Positions 34,221 to 45,480 of a stretch of 64,000 nucleotides of DNA are shown here, piece after piece. This DNA is from Cryptomeria japonica (Eukaryota; Streptophyta; Pinopsida; Cupressales; Cupressaceae). Where the stretch lies: assembly GCF_030272615.1 (NCBI RefSeq), contig NC_081410.1, forward strand, positions 228,256,915 through 228,320,914, written 5' to 3'. The translations under genes were made by a program, and so were the position numbers. The notes beneath the pieces were generated by a model that saw nothing but the letters and a program-made list of their open reading frames with translations, was not told the DNA's origin and did no database searches. Within the stretch, counting starts at the first letter, position 1, and each line of letters opens with the position of its first letter.

Positions 34221-34871
34221 TTGTCTTAGAGCTCAGATTGAATGAGATCTGATTGGATTTGATGTGCCTTGTGATCAGTGGAAGAAACCCTAACTGTCTG
34301 AAGTTTGAATTGGCTTTTAGCAGGAAAATAAGTTGATAAATAGGCAAGTAAAAATCAATGGATGTTGTTGTTGAAGGAGAGTGTGCTACTATTGCATGTG
34401 AGAGAAAACCAATCAAGTACTCAACGAGTATCTGAAAAGAGACTGAGTGTGTGTGAGTGAGAATTGGGTTGAAAGGATCAAAAAATACATAGTGAAGAAC
34501 CGGTAGTCTACAAGTGAGTCTGTGAGAGAAGTATACTGGTGGTGACCAAACCGGTAGAGTAGAGTTGTAGAAGAGTGTAGTAGGAAAGAAGGAACCGACA
34601 GAAGATAGAACTGGTGGAGAACAACAGAGTAGTTGAGAGAAGAGACAACCTGCGAAGAAAACTGGTAGAGAAGGAGAAAAGGCTAAACTGATACGGTTGC
34701 AACATGAGATAAGGTTGCAACAGTGAGAAGGTGAGAGAGACAGAACCAGCAGTGAATTGGATAGAAGATCCAGTAGAGAGATTTGAAGAAGTGTTACAAA
34801 ATCCATTTGTAACAAGGTTATTAACTTGTAAATGAATATGTTTTGTATTCACTAAGTTGGAGCTCGGTGCA

Positions 34872-34974
34872 GGGGTTGTAGCTTCTTGGGTTGGTACCCT
34901 AAATCAGGGGTTGGTGCTCCTTGGGTTGGTGCCCTAAAATCAGGGGTTGGTGCTCCTTGGGTTGGTGCCCTAAA
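34872..34974 (+). repeat. Three tandem 34-bp units in right LTR
   Basis: It is the counterpart of 28874-28976, with the same number of units and the same variant first unit. Confidence 0.85.
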
Positions 34975-35524
34975 CATTATAATCAAAGATTCAATTGTGA
35001 GGCTAAATTGGAGTAGTAGTCTCCAACAACATTTCTCACCAAGGTTTTTCCCATCTTGGGTTTTTCCTCGTATATGATGGTGTTATGTGATGTCCCTTTG
35101 TGTGTGATTGCATTTGTGTTGGTCTCCCCTCCAACTAGTAAGTCGTCATTGAGTTAGATCTAATAACTGATATACACACATAGGATAGTTAAAGGGAAAA
35201 GATTGAGACCCACCGATTCGCCCCCCTCTCAGTGGTGCATTGTGTTTTGACATCCCTATATTAGATTCAAAAAGAACACATGGTATACATAATAGAAACA
35301 CTGCCAACCCATAGCTAAAGCAAACAAAATAGTAGTGACAAATAGCCTTCCATCCCAAAAGAAACATATCACATGGGTGCTCTCCCCAAATATTACTCTT
35401 CTCTAAACCATCCTACCCAGTAATTCAAATCAAATTTCTACAAAATTACCCTATGCCTTTGCAAAGCAACAACAACTTTCTAGCTTGGTTCGCTAAAAAT
35501 GGAGTCTTATCTGAAAAGATAGCT

Positions 35525-38500
35525 TTACACAAACTCACTATATTCTTCCCTCTGGATACATTGTTGAAATATTGTCCACACGACTGATGTCAAGATTCTA
35601 TTTGTCCCTCGATTTTGGCCCTCTCCTCCTCTACCTAGGAGACTTGACACCCAATCCTCTTCTCCCATTTGACCAGAAAACAGAGACAAAGGCCAAGCCA
35701 AGTTGCCCAACCCAATTTCATATATTTGGTCAGCCACTTTAGGCCAAAATGCCTAAGCAACAAAATCATTGCCAACTTGGTACTTGATCTCTGTTGACCC
35801 CGTTGCTTGAAGAATCACGTGGAAGAACATACTGAAAATGCGGCCATCATGGTGATGCCCTTCTCCTAAACACGAATCAATAATCATTTCAAGAGAACTA
35901 AGTGTTTGAGCATCCCTTATCATGAACAATCTTCTGTATTGTTCCTCTTTGGTTTCCTCTTCACATCTGCACCTGAAAGCTTCAAATGCCATCTCGTCCA
36001 CTACCTAGAACATTTACACTTCTGCTGTAAAAAATAGGGTCAAATGGCCCCTTATAATCACTCCTCCCTTGCTTGTCGATTCAAGATATTTATCAAAACT
36101 CGATGATTCAAGGCTTGAAAAGAATACTGGAAGATTCTTGGTTGTGTCTTACACTTTATTGCCGGTCAAAACATCAATAATTCAAGCTAACATGCTCTAC
36201 CAATCTGGATCATATCCTATGAAAAATAGTTATTGAAAGGCGTGGCCTTATTCATCCTATCCCTAGTCTAGAGGTCAAAGATCTTCCACCACCTTCCCGA
36301 TCCACAATCTCTTATAATTGAAGCCACACATCCTCCCTTCCTATAACCACTTCTTCCAAATGACAATCTATCCCTTTATTGGCTAAAAAATCCGCCACCT
36401 TATTCCCTTCTCTATATACATGGGCCAAACTATAATCTGAGAGTTTATCTAGCCATAATATTCTAATTTTTTGAATCCACTGCCTCATCTTCCAACTCCC
36501 TGTGAAGCCTTTATTAATTGCATTGACGCACACCTATGAATCTCTTTCGATCTCCACTTTCAAGAACCCCTTAGAGATGCATAATATGATGCCCCTCACT
36601 AAAGCCTCCATCTCTGCATTATTATTCGTAGATATTCCCAAATATCCGTAAGTTGTACATAGACATCTCCCCAGATCATCCCTGATCATAAAACCAAATT
36701 CAGAGTCCCCTAGGTTACCTCTAGCCACACCATCAAAGTTGAGTTTGACCCATCCTTCTCTAGGTTTCATCCACTGAACCTCCTCCCTCTTTTGTTGAAA
36801 AGTTTGAAGTCCGTAGGCACTTTGAGGTACTCCCAAGCTTTTTAAATCTGAACATCCCACTTTGAAATGTACATGACCTTTTTAGCTCGAACCTTGACTA
36901 CCACCACTTCACAAATGCTTTTCTTCACATCCTCAATGACTTGATACATCATATGAGCCTTATCCCTAAACACTCGATTGTTTATTTCTTTACATAACTT
37001 CTAGGCAATCATTGAAGGCCTCGTCACCCAAATATCTCCCCATAAAGAGTGTTTCCCCTGGGTTGGCTAGCTACTAAGAAAATCAAACATCTTTTGTTGT
37101 CTAACTGTTTGCCATCTAAATGAATACAAGAACCAGTCCCAACAAAGAGAGGCAAATTGGCACTCATAAAGCAAATGATTGGTGGTCTCCTCCATGTTCA
37201 AACACAATGGACACATACTCGAGTCAACAATACCAACTATTCTAAGTCTCTCTCTTGTTAAAATTCTTTCATGTAAAACAACCCAAAGGAAAGCTCTGAC
37301 ACATGGAGCCACCACTTTATTCAAACAAAGCCCTACTAGCCACATTGCTCCAGTCCTCTTCTTCTTAATCTCGTACCCTAATTTGACATTGTATTCCCCT
37401 GAAACAACCGCATGCCAAATAATTTCATCATCCTTATCCACAAGCACGATCCTTCTATCACCAAGCTCCATCATAATCTTATCGCGGTCTGTGCTACTAA
37501 TAATACCACCATCTTCAATAGACCACTTAACTTTGACTCCGACATTCAAGTTAGCCTAGAAATAGTCTGCCACCACCATACCAATTATGTCCTCCAAAAT
37601 AGGTATCACATCTTTTTTTTCAATGATATCCTCTAAAGCCACTCCTTCGTTCTAAGAATTGCACCAAAATTTGGCTTTTCTCACGTTACCTATTTTCCAA
37701 GAAAGATGATCAATAATGATCCCTCTAGTATCCCACATAAACTTACAAATGGGGGATCCTCCATATGTATTGTCTACTATAAGGATTCTAGTGGGATCAT
37801 CCACATCGAGGTACTTGTGCCTCATGATTCTGCACCACATTTTCTCAAGAGATTTAAACATCTTCCATGTGAGTTTGGCCCCTAATGCTTTATTCTAAAG
37901 GTCCATTTTCCTCAATCCAGCTCCTCCTTCAAATTTGTCAAGGCAAATCACATCCTATTTCACCAACGAAATCTTTTTCTCCTCCTTGGAACCGAACCAT
38001 AAAATATTTTTTAAGATCCCTGGGCAAAAGCACAAAATTGTGTCACGTTTCAGGCCAACTTATCAACACAAGTGAATTTAAGTACTTCTAACTAAAATAT
38101 AATTTTAGTAATATTTTATTTTTACTAAAAATAGGTCATCAACACTAAAATATAAGGTTGATTATCTTGTAAAGGAAAAATACTAAAATTATTTTTAAAT
38201 TTTGAAAAAAAATAAACGCACTAGAGAAAAGAGTCTATGTCAAGATGATATAATTCTTTTCTAATTTGGATAAATAATTAAGAAAAAAGGTGACACCAAA
38301 TGGAAAGAGATATATTTCAGTATACGCAACTTTTAAATTTATTGAAAAATATATGTACATAAAAATTAGTTAAAAATATATTTTTGCACTAAAGTTTCAA
38401 GTTATCAATATAAACAAAAAAATTGAAGGAAAAAAGGTAAAACTTATTATCTAAAGTGTGATGCCTTGTGTAACTTCAATTTCAGCTTTTTATTAGCAAC

Positions 38501-41213
38501 TAAATTATAGCGTTTACTTTATAAGAAAGTATATTCAAATAATTTTTTAAAATTTTTAAAAAATTACAAACATAAAATACACAAAAAATATACATTTTAT
38601 TAGTTTACATCATTTCAAAATTCAAAATATTTGTTTCACTTTCTATTGATTCAATTTAAAAATTTGAATCAACATTGGTCATTTCCTTTATAAAAGCGTG
38701 ACACAACTTTGTGCTTTTACCCCCCTTCAATTTTATTTGTCATATAAGAATTAATCTTATAACACAACATGATGTATATAGGGATAGTAGATAACACCGC
38801 CTTCAACATGTCAATTGTACTTGCTTGGGAGAGCCACCTATTTTTGCAACTCCCTGCTTTAACCTAACATTTCAAGGTCAACTCCTCCCAATATATACTT
38901 CTACTACAACACTCAAATAGCGACACTCCCAAATATTTTGTAGGAAGAGAACCAATTTTAAATCCCAAGATTTGTGCTACTCTTCTTTGCAAGACTTTAT
39001 TTGTATTAAAAAAGAATGTTTATAATTTATCTTTATTCAGCGTTTGTCCGGAAGCCAATAAGTACAATTCCAAGGTCTTATTGATGACCCGAGCCTCCCG
39101 AAAAGATGCCTCCACAAAAAGCATGGTGTCATCTGAAAATTGGGAGTGCGTAATTGGAGCCAACTCCTAATGAATCTCAATTCCCTTCGAGATTTCACTA
39201 AATCTATTTACTTTAATCAACCAACTCAATGCCTCTATCATTAACACAAACAAGAAAAGAGGAGAGAGGATCTCCCTGACGAAGCCCATTTTGTGACTCA
39301 AAGAAGCCAAATAGTGAACCATTAACCAAAATAGAAAATCCAGGACATGAGATACAATCTTGTGCAATGTTAATTCAATCCTTAGAGAACCCAAATTTAT
39401 CTAGAACTTCAAACAAAAATTTCCATGAGACTCTATCGTAAACTTTGATCACATCTAGTTTGATCGCCATACCTTTTTTCTTACTACTTTTGACAGAGTG
39501 ACATACCTCTGAGGCTAGAATGATGCTATCTGTGATATCCCTTCCAAGGGTAAAACCATTTTGTTTTTTTACAATAATATTTGGAAGAATCTTTTAGATT
39601 CTGTTTTCCATCACCTTGGTAAATATTTTGAAGATGGAGTTGCACAATGATATCAGTCTATAGTCATCCATGAACTCACACTCCTTTTTGGGGATGAGAA
39701 CCACAACTGTATTGTTCAAATTTCTGATAAATTTCTTATTTTTTCTAATATCCTCCATCAATTTTAAAAATATCCTACCCCATAAATCCCCAACACTACT
39801 GGAAGAAACTAGCTGGGAATCCATCAAGACCTGGTGCTTTATTTGGGTGTAATTGAAATGTAGCTTCTTTTACCTCCTCTCGAGTGAACTTCGCATTCAA
39901 CATATTGTTGTCATTGTTTGAGATGAGTTTGGGAATCATAGCTAACACCTTATTCATGTGTGGGCTTTTAGGCCGCTCCTCATTACACAATATTGATTTG
40001 AAAAAACGAACCGCCTTTCTCCAATCAGCTCAAAGTCTGTGTATCATTCACCCCTATTATTTTTAATCCTGTCAATCATGTTGGTTCCTCTCCTGGCTTT
40101 GACCGAGGGATAAAAGAAACTTGTGTTCAAATCACCTTGATTGAGCCAATCCTCTCTGGATTTATCCTTCAACTACATCTCTTCCCTTGCCACAAGCTCT
40201 ATCAAGGACTCATTGAGCAATATTTCTTCACTGAATTCGATTGCACCCATTCCAAATATGATAACTTTCTTATTGAGCTTGTCAATCTCCTCCTCCACCT
40301 AGGATTTTTCTATGAAAATATTTTTGAAATGAAACACATTCCACTCTTTTAGCTTTTGTTTAATAAAATTTAATTAGCAAGAGAACCGAAAACTGATTTT
40401 TCCCTTAAAATGATTGCTATCCTTCCACTAGTTTTCCAAATTTAACAACAAAGAGCTATCCCACCACCACATGGATTGAAATTTAAAATATCCTTTCATT
40501 TTATTATTAGGGAGGATGATTTGCAATAGAATCGAGAAGTGATCCGATACAAAATAAGGAAGAATTGATGAAGAAAAAGAGTGATTACTCTCCACCCAAG
40601 ATTTACTAATAAGGAAGCGGTCCAATCTCTTCGCGATATTTGTAAATCCTTCCCTCTTATTAGTCCAAATAAATACTCTATTTTTTGGTTCAATATCACA
40701 AAGCTGCATATCTTGCACGCCAAAATCCATCATAGCTTTACTGTTCTTGACCACTCCTCCTAATTTTTCCGTAAGGTTAAGAATTGCGTTGAAATCTCCT
40801 CCCAAAATCATCTTCGAGTCTCCTACACCCCTCATCAAGCCCTCGATCAATCTCCATAATTTCTCTTTATCCTCTACCTTATAAGGGTCATAAACATTGA
40901 ATAAATGAAATCTTTTGCTGGAATTACAATGTCTCTCCTCTCCCATGATCCAATGTTTTCCTTTTCTAGTTATAGATAATTGAATAGAGTTTGGGTTCCA
41001 CATTACCCCCAAACCACCAGATTAACCACATGCTTCCTGGAATAGACCTTCCCAAATCCTGTAGTAATTCAAAAAACTCTTACTACCATCCTGGTTAAAC
41101 TTCATTTTCTAAATAAGGATGATATTTAGATTCTCCTTAACTAGACAACGTTTAACCAGTCTTCTCTTGTCAGGAGCCATAAGACCCCTTACATTCCACA
41201 ATAGAACTCTCAT
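35525..41213 (-). pseudogene. LINE ORF2: endonuclease, RT, zf-RVT, RNase H (broken)
   Basis: It starts MRVLLWNVRGL, the usual opening of plant LINE endonucleases. The EN part shows GGDFNAIL and YFVSDHF (40500-40900). RT shows HPNKAPGLDGFPASFF (39800-39850), RQGDPLS (about 39290) and QFSDDTMLF (about 39140) with the catalytic Asp pair. After the TIR insertion (38022-38722) come LGxRK-like thumb sequence, zf-RVT (37067-37549, CPLC...H...C), and RNase H (36312-36860, NFDGVARGN, NNNAEMEAL, REGNKVADFLA). A less conserved tail follows to 35525. Stops include TAG near 41110 and TAA near 41020. The EN would nick target DNA and RT prime from it; the copy is inactive. Confidence 0.87.
38022..38722. mobile_element. 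701-bp TIR element (MITE-like) inside LINE RT
   Basis: The ends are inverted repeats: GGGCAAAAGCACAAAATTGT... on the left and the reverse complement of GGGTAAAAGCACAAAGTTGT... on the right, about 25 of 28 positions matching. LINE ORF2 coding sequence stops at one end and resumes in order at the other, so this is an insertion. A 4-bp CCCT flanks each end (38018-38021, 38723-38726) and may be the target duplication. The interior is AT-rich with no ORF. The superfamily is not determined; the TIRs do not begin CACTA, and an 8- or 9-bp duplication typical of hAT or Mutator was not found. Confidence 0.72.
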
Positions 41214-42507
41214 TTCCTTCCAAGGGTGTCCCTGGCTCCCTTGAATAATTTAAGAAAATCAGAGATACTCAACAACCCTTTCTTCGAGGCCTCATCCTCT
41301 CTTTTTTGCTTATTGGTTCTCCTTCCCTTCGTTTTCTTGCTGAGACCCATCTGACTTGTAGCAGATTGACTAAGGCACCTTTTGTCTATTATATCCAAAA
41401 CATCATCCCGTATTTCTTCTCTTTTAGAGATCCACACTCCCTTCGATCTCGTTTCCCTGGATCTGTGAGATCCACATTCTCTCTAGTTTTAGAGTTCCCA
41501 TTGCCTCCTCCCCGAAGAATGGAAACAGAGGGTGGTTGCTCCTCCCCTATCTTCATAAACACTTCCCTCATTTGCCTTGCGTCCTTCTTATTGACTCGTT
41601 TTCTCAAAAGTATAGGAGATTCCCTCAATTTGGAATCAACGACCTCCTTATTAGAGCAATCTCCTTTTACAGAGTTGACAACTAAAATCTCTTTTCCTTT
41701 TCCTTCCTCCATAACCGTTTTAATTATAGAAATGGTATCGACCTTTTCTGTGCTCAAATTCATTTTGGAAGTCCATTGGGTGTTATTTCAAGTCCCTGCA
41801 TTGCAGTCCTTTTCACAATGGTCTCTACGCTTGCATTTCAAGCAAAAGTATTTGTTCTCCTCTACATCTATCTCTTGATTCCATAGTCGCCCCTTAACAT
41901 TAAAACAAACTCTCCTTGGTACCTTCCTAACCGCCACTATCTTCATCTTAGGAAATGCATAAAGGTCCCCATCTACAATTTGTTCATCGACTTCCAATAG
42001 AGTGCCTAAGGAACGACCTATTTTGTCTAGGAATTCCTCATTCCAGTATTCTATAGGTAGGTTATATAATCTAATCCACACCGGGGTCTTGTAGGGAGAG
42101 CACAATAGAGGATTAAAATTTGGCGCCCAAATTTGGATATACAAGGGACTGACATCAAGCATCCATACCTCGCCTTGCAAAATTTTATTTCTATCTTCTT
42201 CCAATGCAAAAAATACTGTGAAGAAGTTTTTGGGTAAAAACTTAATAATACAATCCACTTTCCACTCACATTCTACCCAATGTTTGATGACAACCCTCGT
42301 TCTTCTCTTCCCCATGACCCTACAAATTATCGCCTGGTTCTTCATTAATTCTCTATCGACTTCGACTTCCTCTGAAAGATCGATTGAGAGACATGTACTA
42401 TCCTTCAAATTTTTACAAAGGTTTCCTTCGTCCTTGCCCTCATCTGCACTCTGCAACTGCTTATCCGCACTCTGCAACTTCTCATTTGCACTCTACAACT
42501 TCTCCAT
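41210..42507 (-). pseudogene. LINE ORF1: DUF4283 and CCHC domain (broken)
   Basis: It starts at ATG 42505-42507 with three tandem copies of a KLQSAD-like octapeptide; codon 5 is a TAG. A DUF4283 region (VIKHWVECEWKVDC to PVWIRLYNLPIEYW) spans about 42060-42320, then a zinc knuckle (CLKCKRRDHCEKDC) ends near 41800. An in-frame stop at 41788-41790 and a frameshift near 41395-41435 break the frame before it ends at 41210-41212. It would be the RNA-binding ORF1 protein of the LINE. Its TGA overlaps the ORF2 ATG as ATGA. Confidence 0.82.
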
Positions 42508-42509
42508 TT

Positions 42510-43137
42510 TTTTACCTTAATATTATTTTATTTAATATGAACTAAAAATTCTTTATTTATTGTTATATATGTAATCTATCCTAAAATATTCACTAAACTA
42601 TATTTTCCCTTGTACCAACCATCTCCTCATCACATCTAAAAATAAATACTTTATTTTATTTAAAGTATATTAAATTTTCTTGTCCCAACAATTACCTCAT
42701 CTCATCTTAAAACTAAATATTATTTTATTTAATATGAACAAAAAATTATTTATTTATTATGGCTATATATTTAATCCATAATAAAATATTTAGGCTATAC
42801 TATATTTTCCCTTGTACCAACAATCTCTTTATCACATAAAAAAATTAAACACTTTGTTATTTTATTTAAAGTAGATTAATTTTTTCTCTTGTTCCAACAA
42901 TTTCCTCATCAATTCCCAAAACTAAATATTATTTTACTTAATCCTAACATAAATTTCTTTACTTATTATCACTATTTATTTAATCTATCTTAAAACATTT
43001 AGGCTATCTTATATTTTCCCTTGTACCATCAATCTCCTCATGAGATCTAAAACTAACTACTTTATTTCATTATTTAAAGAGGATAAAAAAATTTCTTGTC
43101 CCAACAATTTTCCCATGAAACCTTAAAATTAAATATT
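42510..43137. repeat. AT-rich satellite-like repeat, third block
   Basis: Four or so units of CTTAAAACTAAATATTATTT, TATTTAATATGAAC, TTTATTTATTAT, ATCC..AAATATTTAGGCTA, TTTTCCCTTGTACCAACAAT, CTCATCACATCTAAAA follow. They match 25795-26640 and 44943-45480. The final 17 bases (43121-43137) are the left copy of a LINE target duplication. Confidence 0.75.
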
Positions 43138-44925
43138 TTTTTATCGATAATATTTGTGATTTTATTAAATAAAACTAAAACAATACATCTTCATCCAGAA
43201 AATAACCATCAAACCGCCCCAAAAAAACACCCATCAAAGCTCCAAACCACCCATCAACAAAAGGAAATTCTCAAACCAGTAACCTGCTCAAACCCTACCC
43301 CACATCTATGAGTACGAAAAATGTCCATATACATCTTGCCATACTAAATTTGGCATATACTGTTCAAACCATTACTAACTGAAAACTAAGATTTTCAAAT
43401 AAAATTTAACAAAAAAGGAAATGGCACCAAGAGGTACCCTAGTCCGCAGTGTCTTCATCTCTCTTTCTTCACCACTTCTGCATTTGGTGCGCCCACAACA
43501 CCCCCTAGCCTGTTCACTCCACCAACCGGTCTGATAACTAGCACCTCATTTTGTTTGGCAAATTTTGCAAAGAGGCGCCTAGTTATCAATCGCTTCCTTC
43601 TCTCCTCATCCACCACCCCGACTTCCCCCCTCGCCTGCCTGATAATCTCCTCCAATTTCATAATTTAAACGTACATTTTTCAGGCCCTCTCACCCTCTCC
43701 TCGCATCATCTCGAAATCTTGATTTAATTGCTTCTCGACGTCGCATAAAAGGAATCCTCATATGCCTGCATCCAAGCTTTGCATGCTCCTTTGGGATGCC
43801 TTCTAAAACATCAAAGCCCCATCCCCGGACCGCCCACTCCAACAAAGAATCCATATTAAGTAGATAATCTTTCGACACTATCGTCGTCATCACATTTCTT
43901 ACCTCCACAACATAATAGCCAAATTCGAGCCCCAACGCCATAATTAATGAATAGATATCCACCTTTGTTCTATATCTGTGGCCAATGACAACCACCTCCT
44001 CACCAAGAACTAGTTGAGCAACCCTCAAAAACTGGGGATCCCTCGCTAGAAACATGTTTTCTAACCATTTTTCAAGAACCGGACCCCAAAAGGCATGCAT
44101 GAATTTAGAAGTTTTGAGTGTGAAATTGGCTTCCATATTGATCACCACACAAAAATGCCTAGCTCTGCACAGAAACCACTTTCACCACCACCAAATTCGC
44201 TCGTCTGCCACAATGAATGAGCATAAATTCCCATTCTAACTATTAATGAAGCTCTTTCAAACTCCGTCGCCATTGCAAATGAATTTGACATTAATTGCCC
44301 ATAATACTTGAGCCAACCTCAACACACGAACATAGGAAGAAAACACATCTCACACATTTCAAGTATGTCATTGGTACTGTACTAAGCAGGCCGTCTTAAC
44401 TCCATTGAATGTTGCCATTATTTCCATTCCACCACCTCACCTCTCCCTTAGCTAAATCGCATGCCACATTGGACAACCCGTCAACAATGACATTTCCACT
44501 TCTCCTTACATGAGAAATACAAAACTCTAGAAAAGTTTTTAATTTTGAGTAGATTAAGGTGATAAACTTGTTTAATCTCCAACTCGGGGTTACTCTTTTC
44601 ATGATAGCATTAACCACAACTTAAGAATCTCCCTCCAAATGAACTTTCAAAACCTTCATGTTCACTGCCAAATCAGTTGCTAACAGTGCCGCTTGCACCT
44701 CTGCGTCGTTGTTAGTTCCATCTTGCAGCCTTTTTGCACCTTTAAAAGGAACCTTCCCTTCATCATCGCAAACCACACATCCCGCTCTAGAGATACCCGG
44801 GTTACCCCTAGAAGCCTCGTCAAAGTTAATCTTAACGCATCCCCACTCAGGTTTTGGCCAAATCTCCTCCTTATTTCCATGATCCTTACAAAAAGGATTA
44901 ACCCTTGAAAACCCATGAACGGGTA
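43138..44925 (-). mobile_element. 5'-truncated LINE with 17-bp target duplication
   Basis: A perfect CCTTAAAATTAAATATT flanks the segment (43121-43137 and 44926-44942), the hallmark of target-primed insertion. On the minus strand the piece starts inside an RNase H domain and ends in a short A/T tail. RT and endonuclease are absent, as expected for 5' truncation. Confidence 0.88.
43690..44916 (-). pseudogene. LINE RNase H domain and C-terminal extension
   Basis: Near 44850 the minus strand reads KINFDEASRGNPG, the start of an RVT_3-type RNase H; HVRRSGNVIVDGLSN near 44480 is its C-terminal His/Asp motif. Frames shift at least once (44680-44916 against 44396-44617), and a stop lies near 44620. 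A well preserved 152-codon frame (43690-44148) follows, a C-terminal region of the LINE polyprotein with no catalytic motif that I can name. A related C-terminal extension follows RNase H in the other LINE. Confidence 0.7.
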
Positions 44926-45480
44926 CCTTAAAATTAAATATTATTTTAGAGTATGAGTATTCATTTTTTATTTATTATTGTTATTTATTTAATTTACTCT
45001 AAAATATTTACCTAAACTTATATTTTCTCTTATACCAACAATTTACTTGCTAGATCCAAAACTAAATACTTTAGATTAAATTTTCTCTTGTTCCAACCAT
45101 TTTCCCACAATATCCAAAACTAAATACTTTATTTATTTGAGTGTTAGATCTAAAACCAAATAATTTATTTTTTAAATAAAATATTGATGTTATGTCTTTT
45201 GTACCAGCAATTTACTTGATAGATCTAAAACTAAATACTTTATTGTAATGAGTATGGATATTATATGTACAACTTTTTGGAGCAATATAGAAAGCTATCC
45301 CCATAAAGATAACACTTACCCAAACCCAAAAACAAAAAAAACCGAAAAAAACAACTAACATTTTTAAATTAAATACTTTCCTCATTATATCTAAAACTAA
45401 TTTATTTATTTGACATAGATCAAAGATTAATTACTTTATCTAATTCTAACATAAAATTCTTCATTTATTTCCCTTGTAAT
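44926..45480. repeat. AT-rich satellite-like repeat, fourth block
   Basis: It opens with the right copy of the 17-bp LINE duplication and continues the TTTTCTCTTATACCAACAAT / AGATCTAAAACTAAATACTT pattern to about 45480, with more decay toward the right. No coding content. Confidence 0.65.

Larger units (their letters stand above)
26757..35252 (+). mobile_element. Non-autonomous (gag-only) LTR retrotransposon B
   Basis: It is a complete 8.5-kb element: direct LTRs of 2497 and 2511 bp, primer-binding site, decayed gag, polypurine tract, and a perfect 5-bp target duplication TCCCT (26752-26756 and 35253-35257). The 3.5-kb interior has no pol motif on either strand. LTR ends match element A in layout, and gag belongs to the copia type, so it is probably a deletion derivative living off an autonomous relative. 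It inserted between the (TG)n tail and the 3' end of the minus-strand LINE. Confidence 0.92.
32742..35252 (+). repeat. 3' LTR of element B (2.5 kb)
   Basis: It is a direct repeat of 26757-29253, opening TGTGGGCATTG (one change from the left copy) and ending GTGTTTTGACA before the TCCCT duplication. Confidence 0.9.
35258..42509 (-). mobile_element. L1-type LINE, nearly full length, decayed
   Basis: Reading leftwards from 42507: ORF1 (DUF4283 plus CCHC), ORF2 with endonuclease, reverse transcriptase, zinc-binding RT-associated domain and an RNase H domain, then a C-terminal extension and 3' end. The right edge is at the ORF1 ATG, so the 5' leader is missing or very short. The left edge continues, across element B, into an (AC)n microsatellite and then the repeat field. 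It has many stops and frameshifts and carries a 701-bp TIR insertion in the RT region. It is the oldest identifiable insertion in this repeat field block. Confidence 0.88.
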
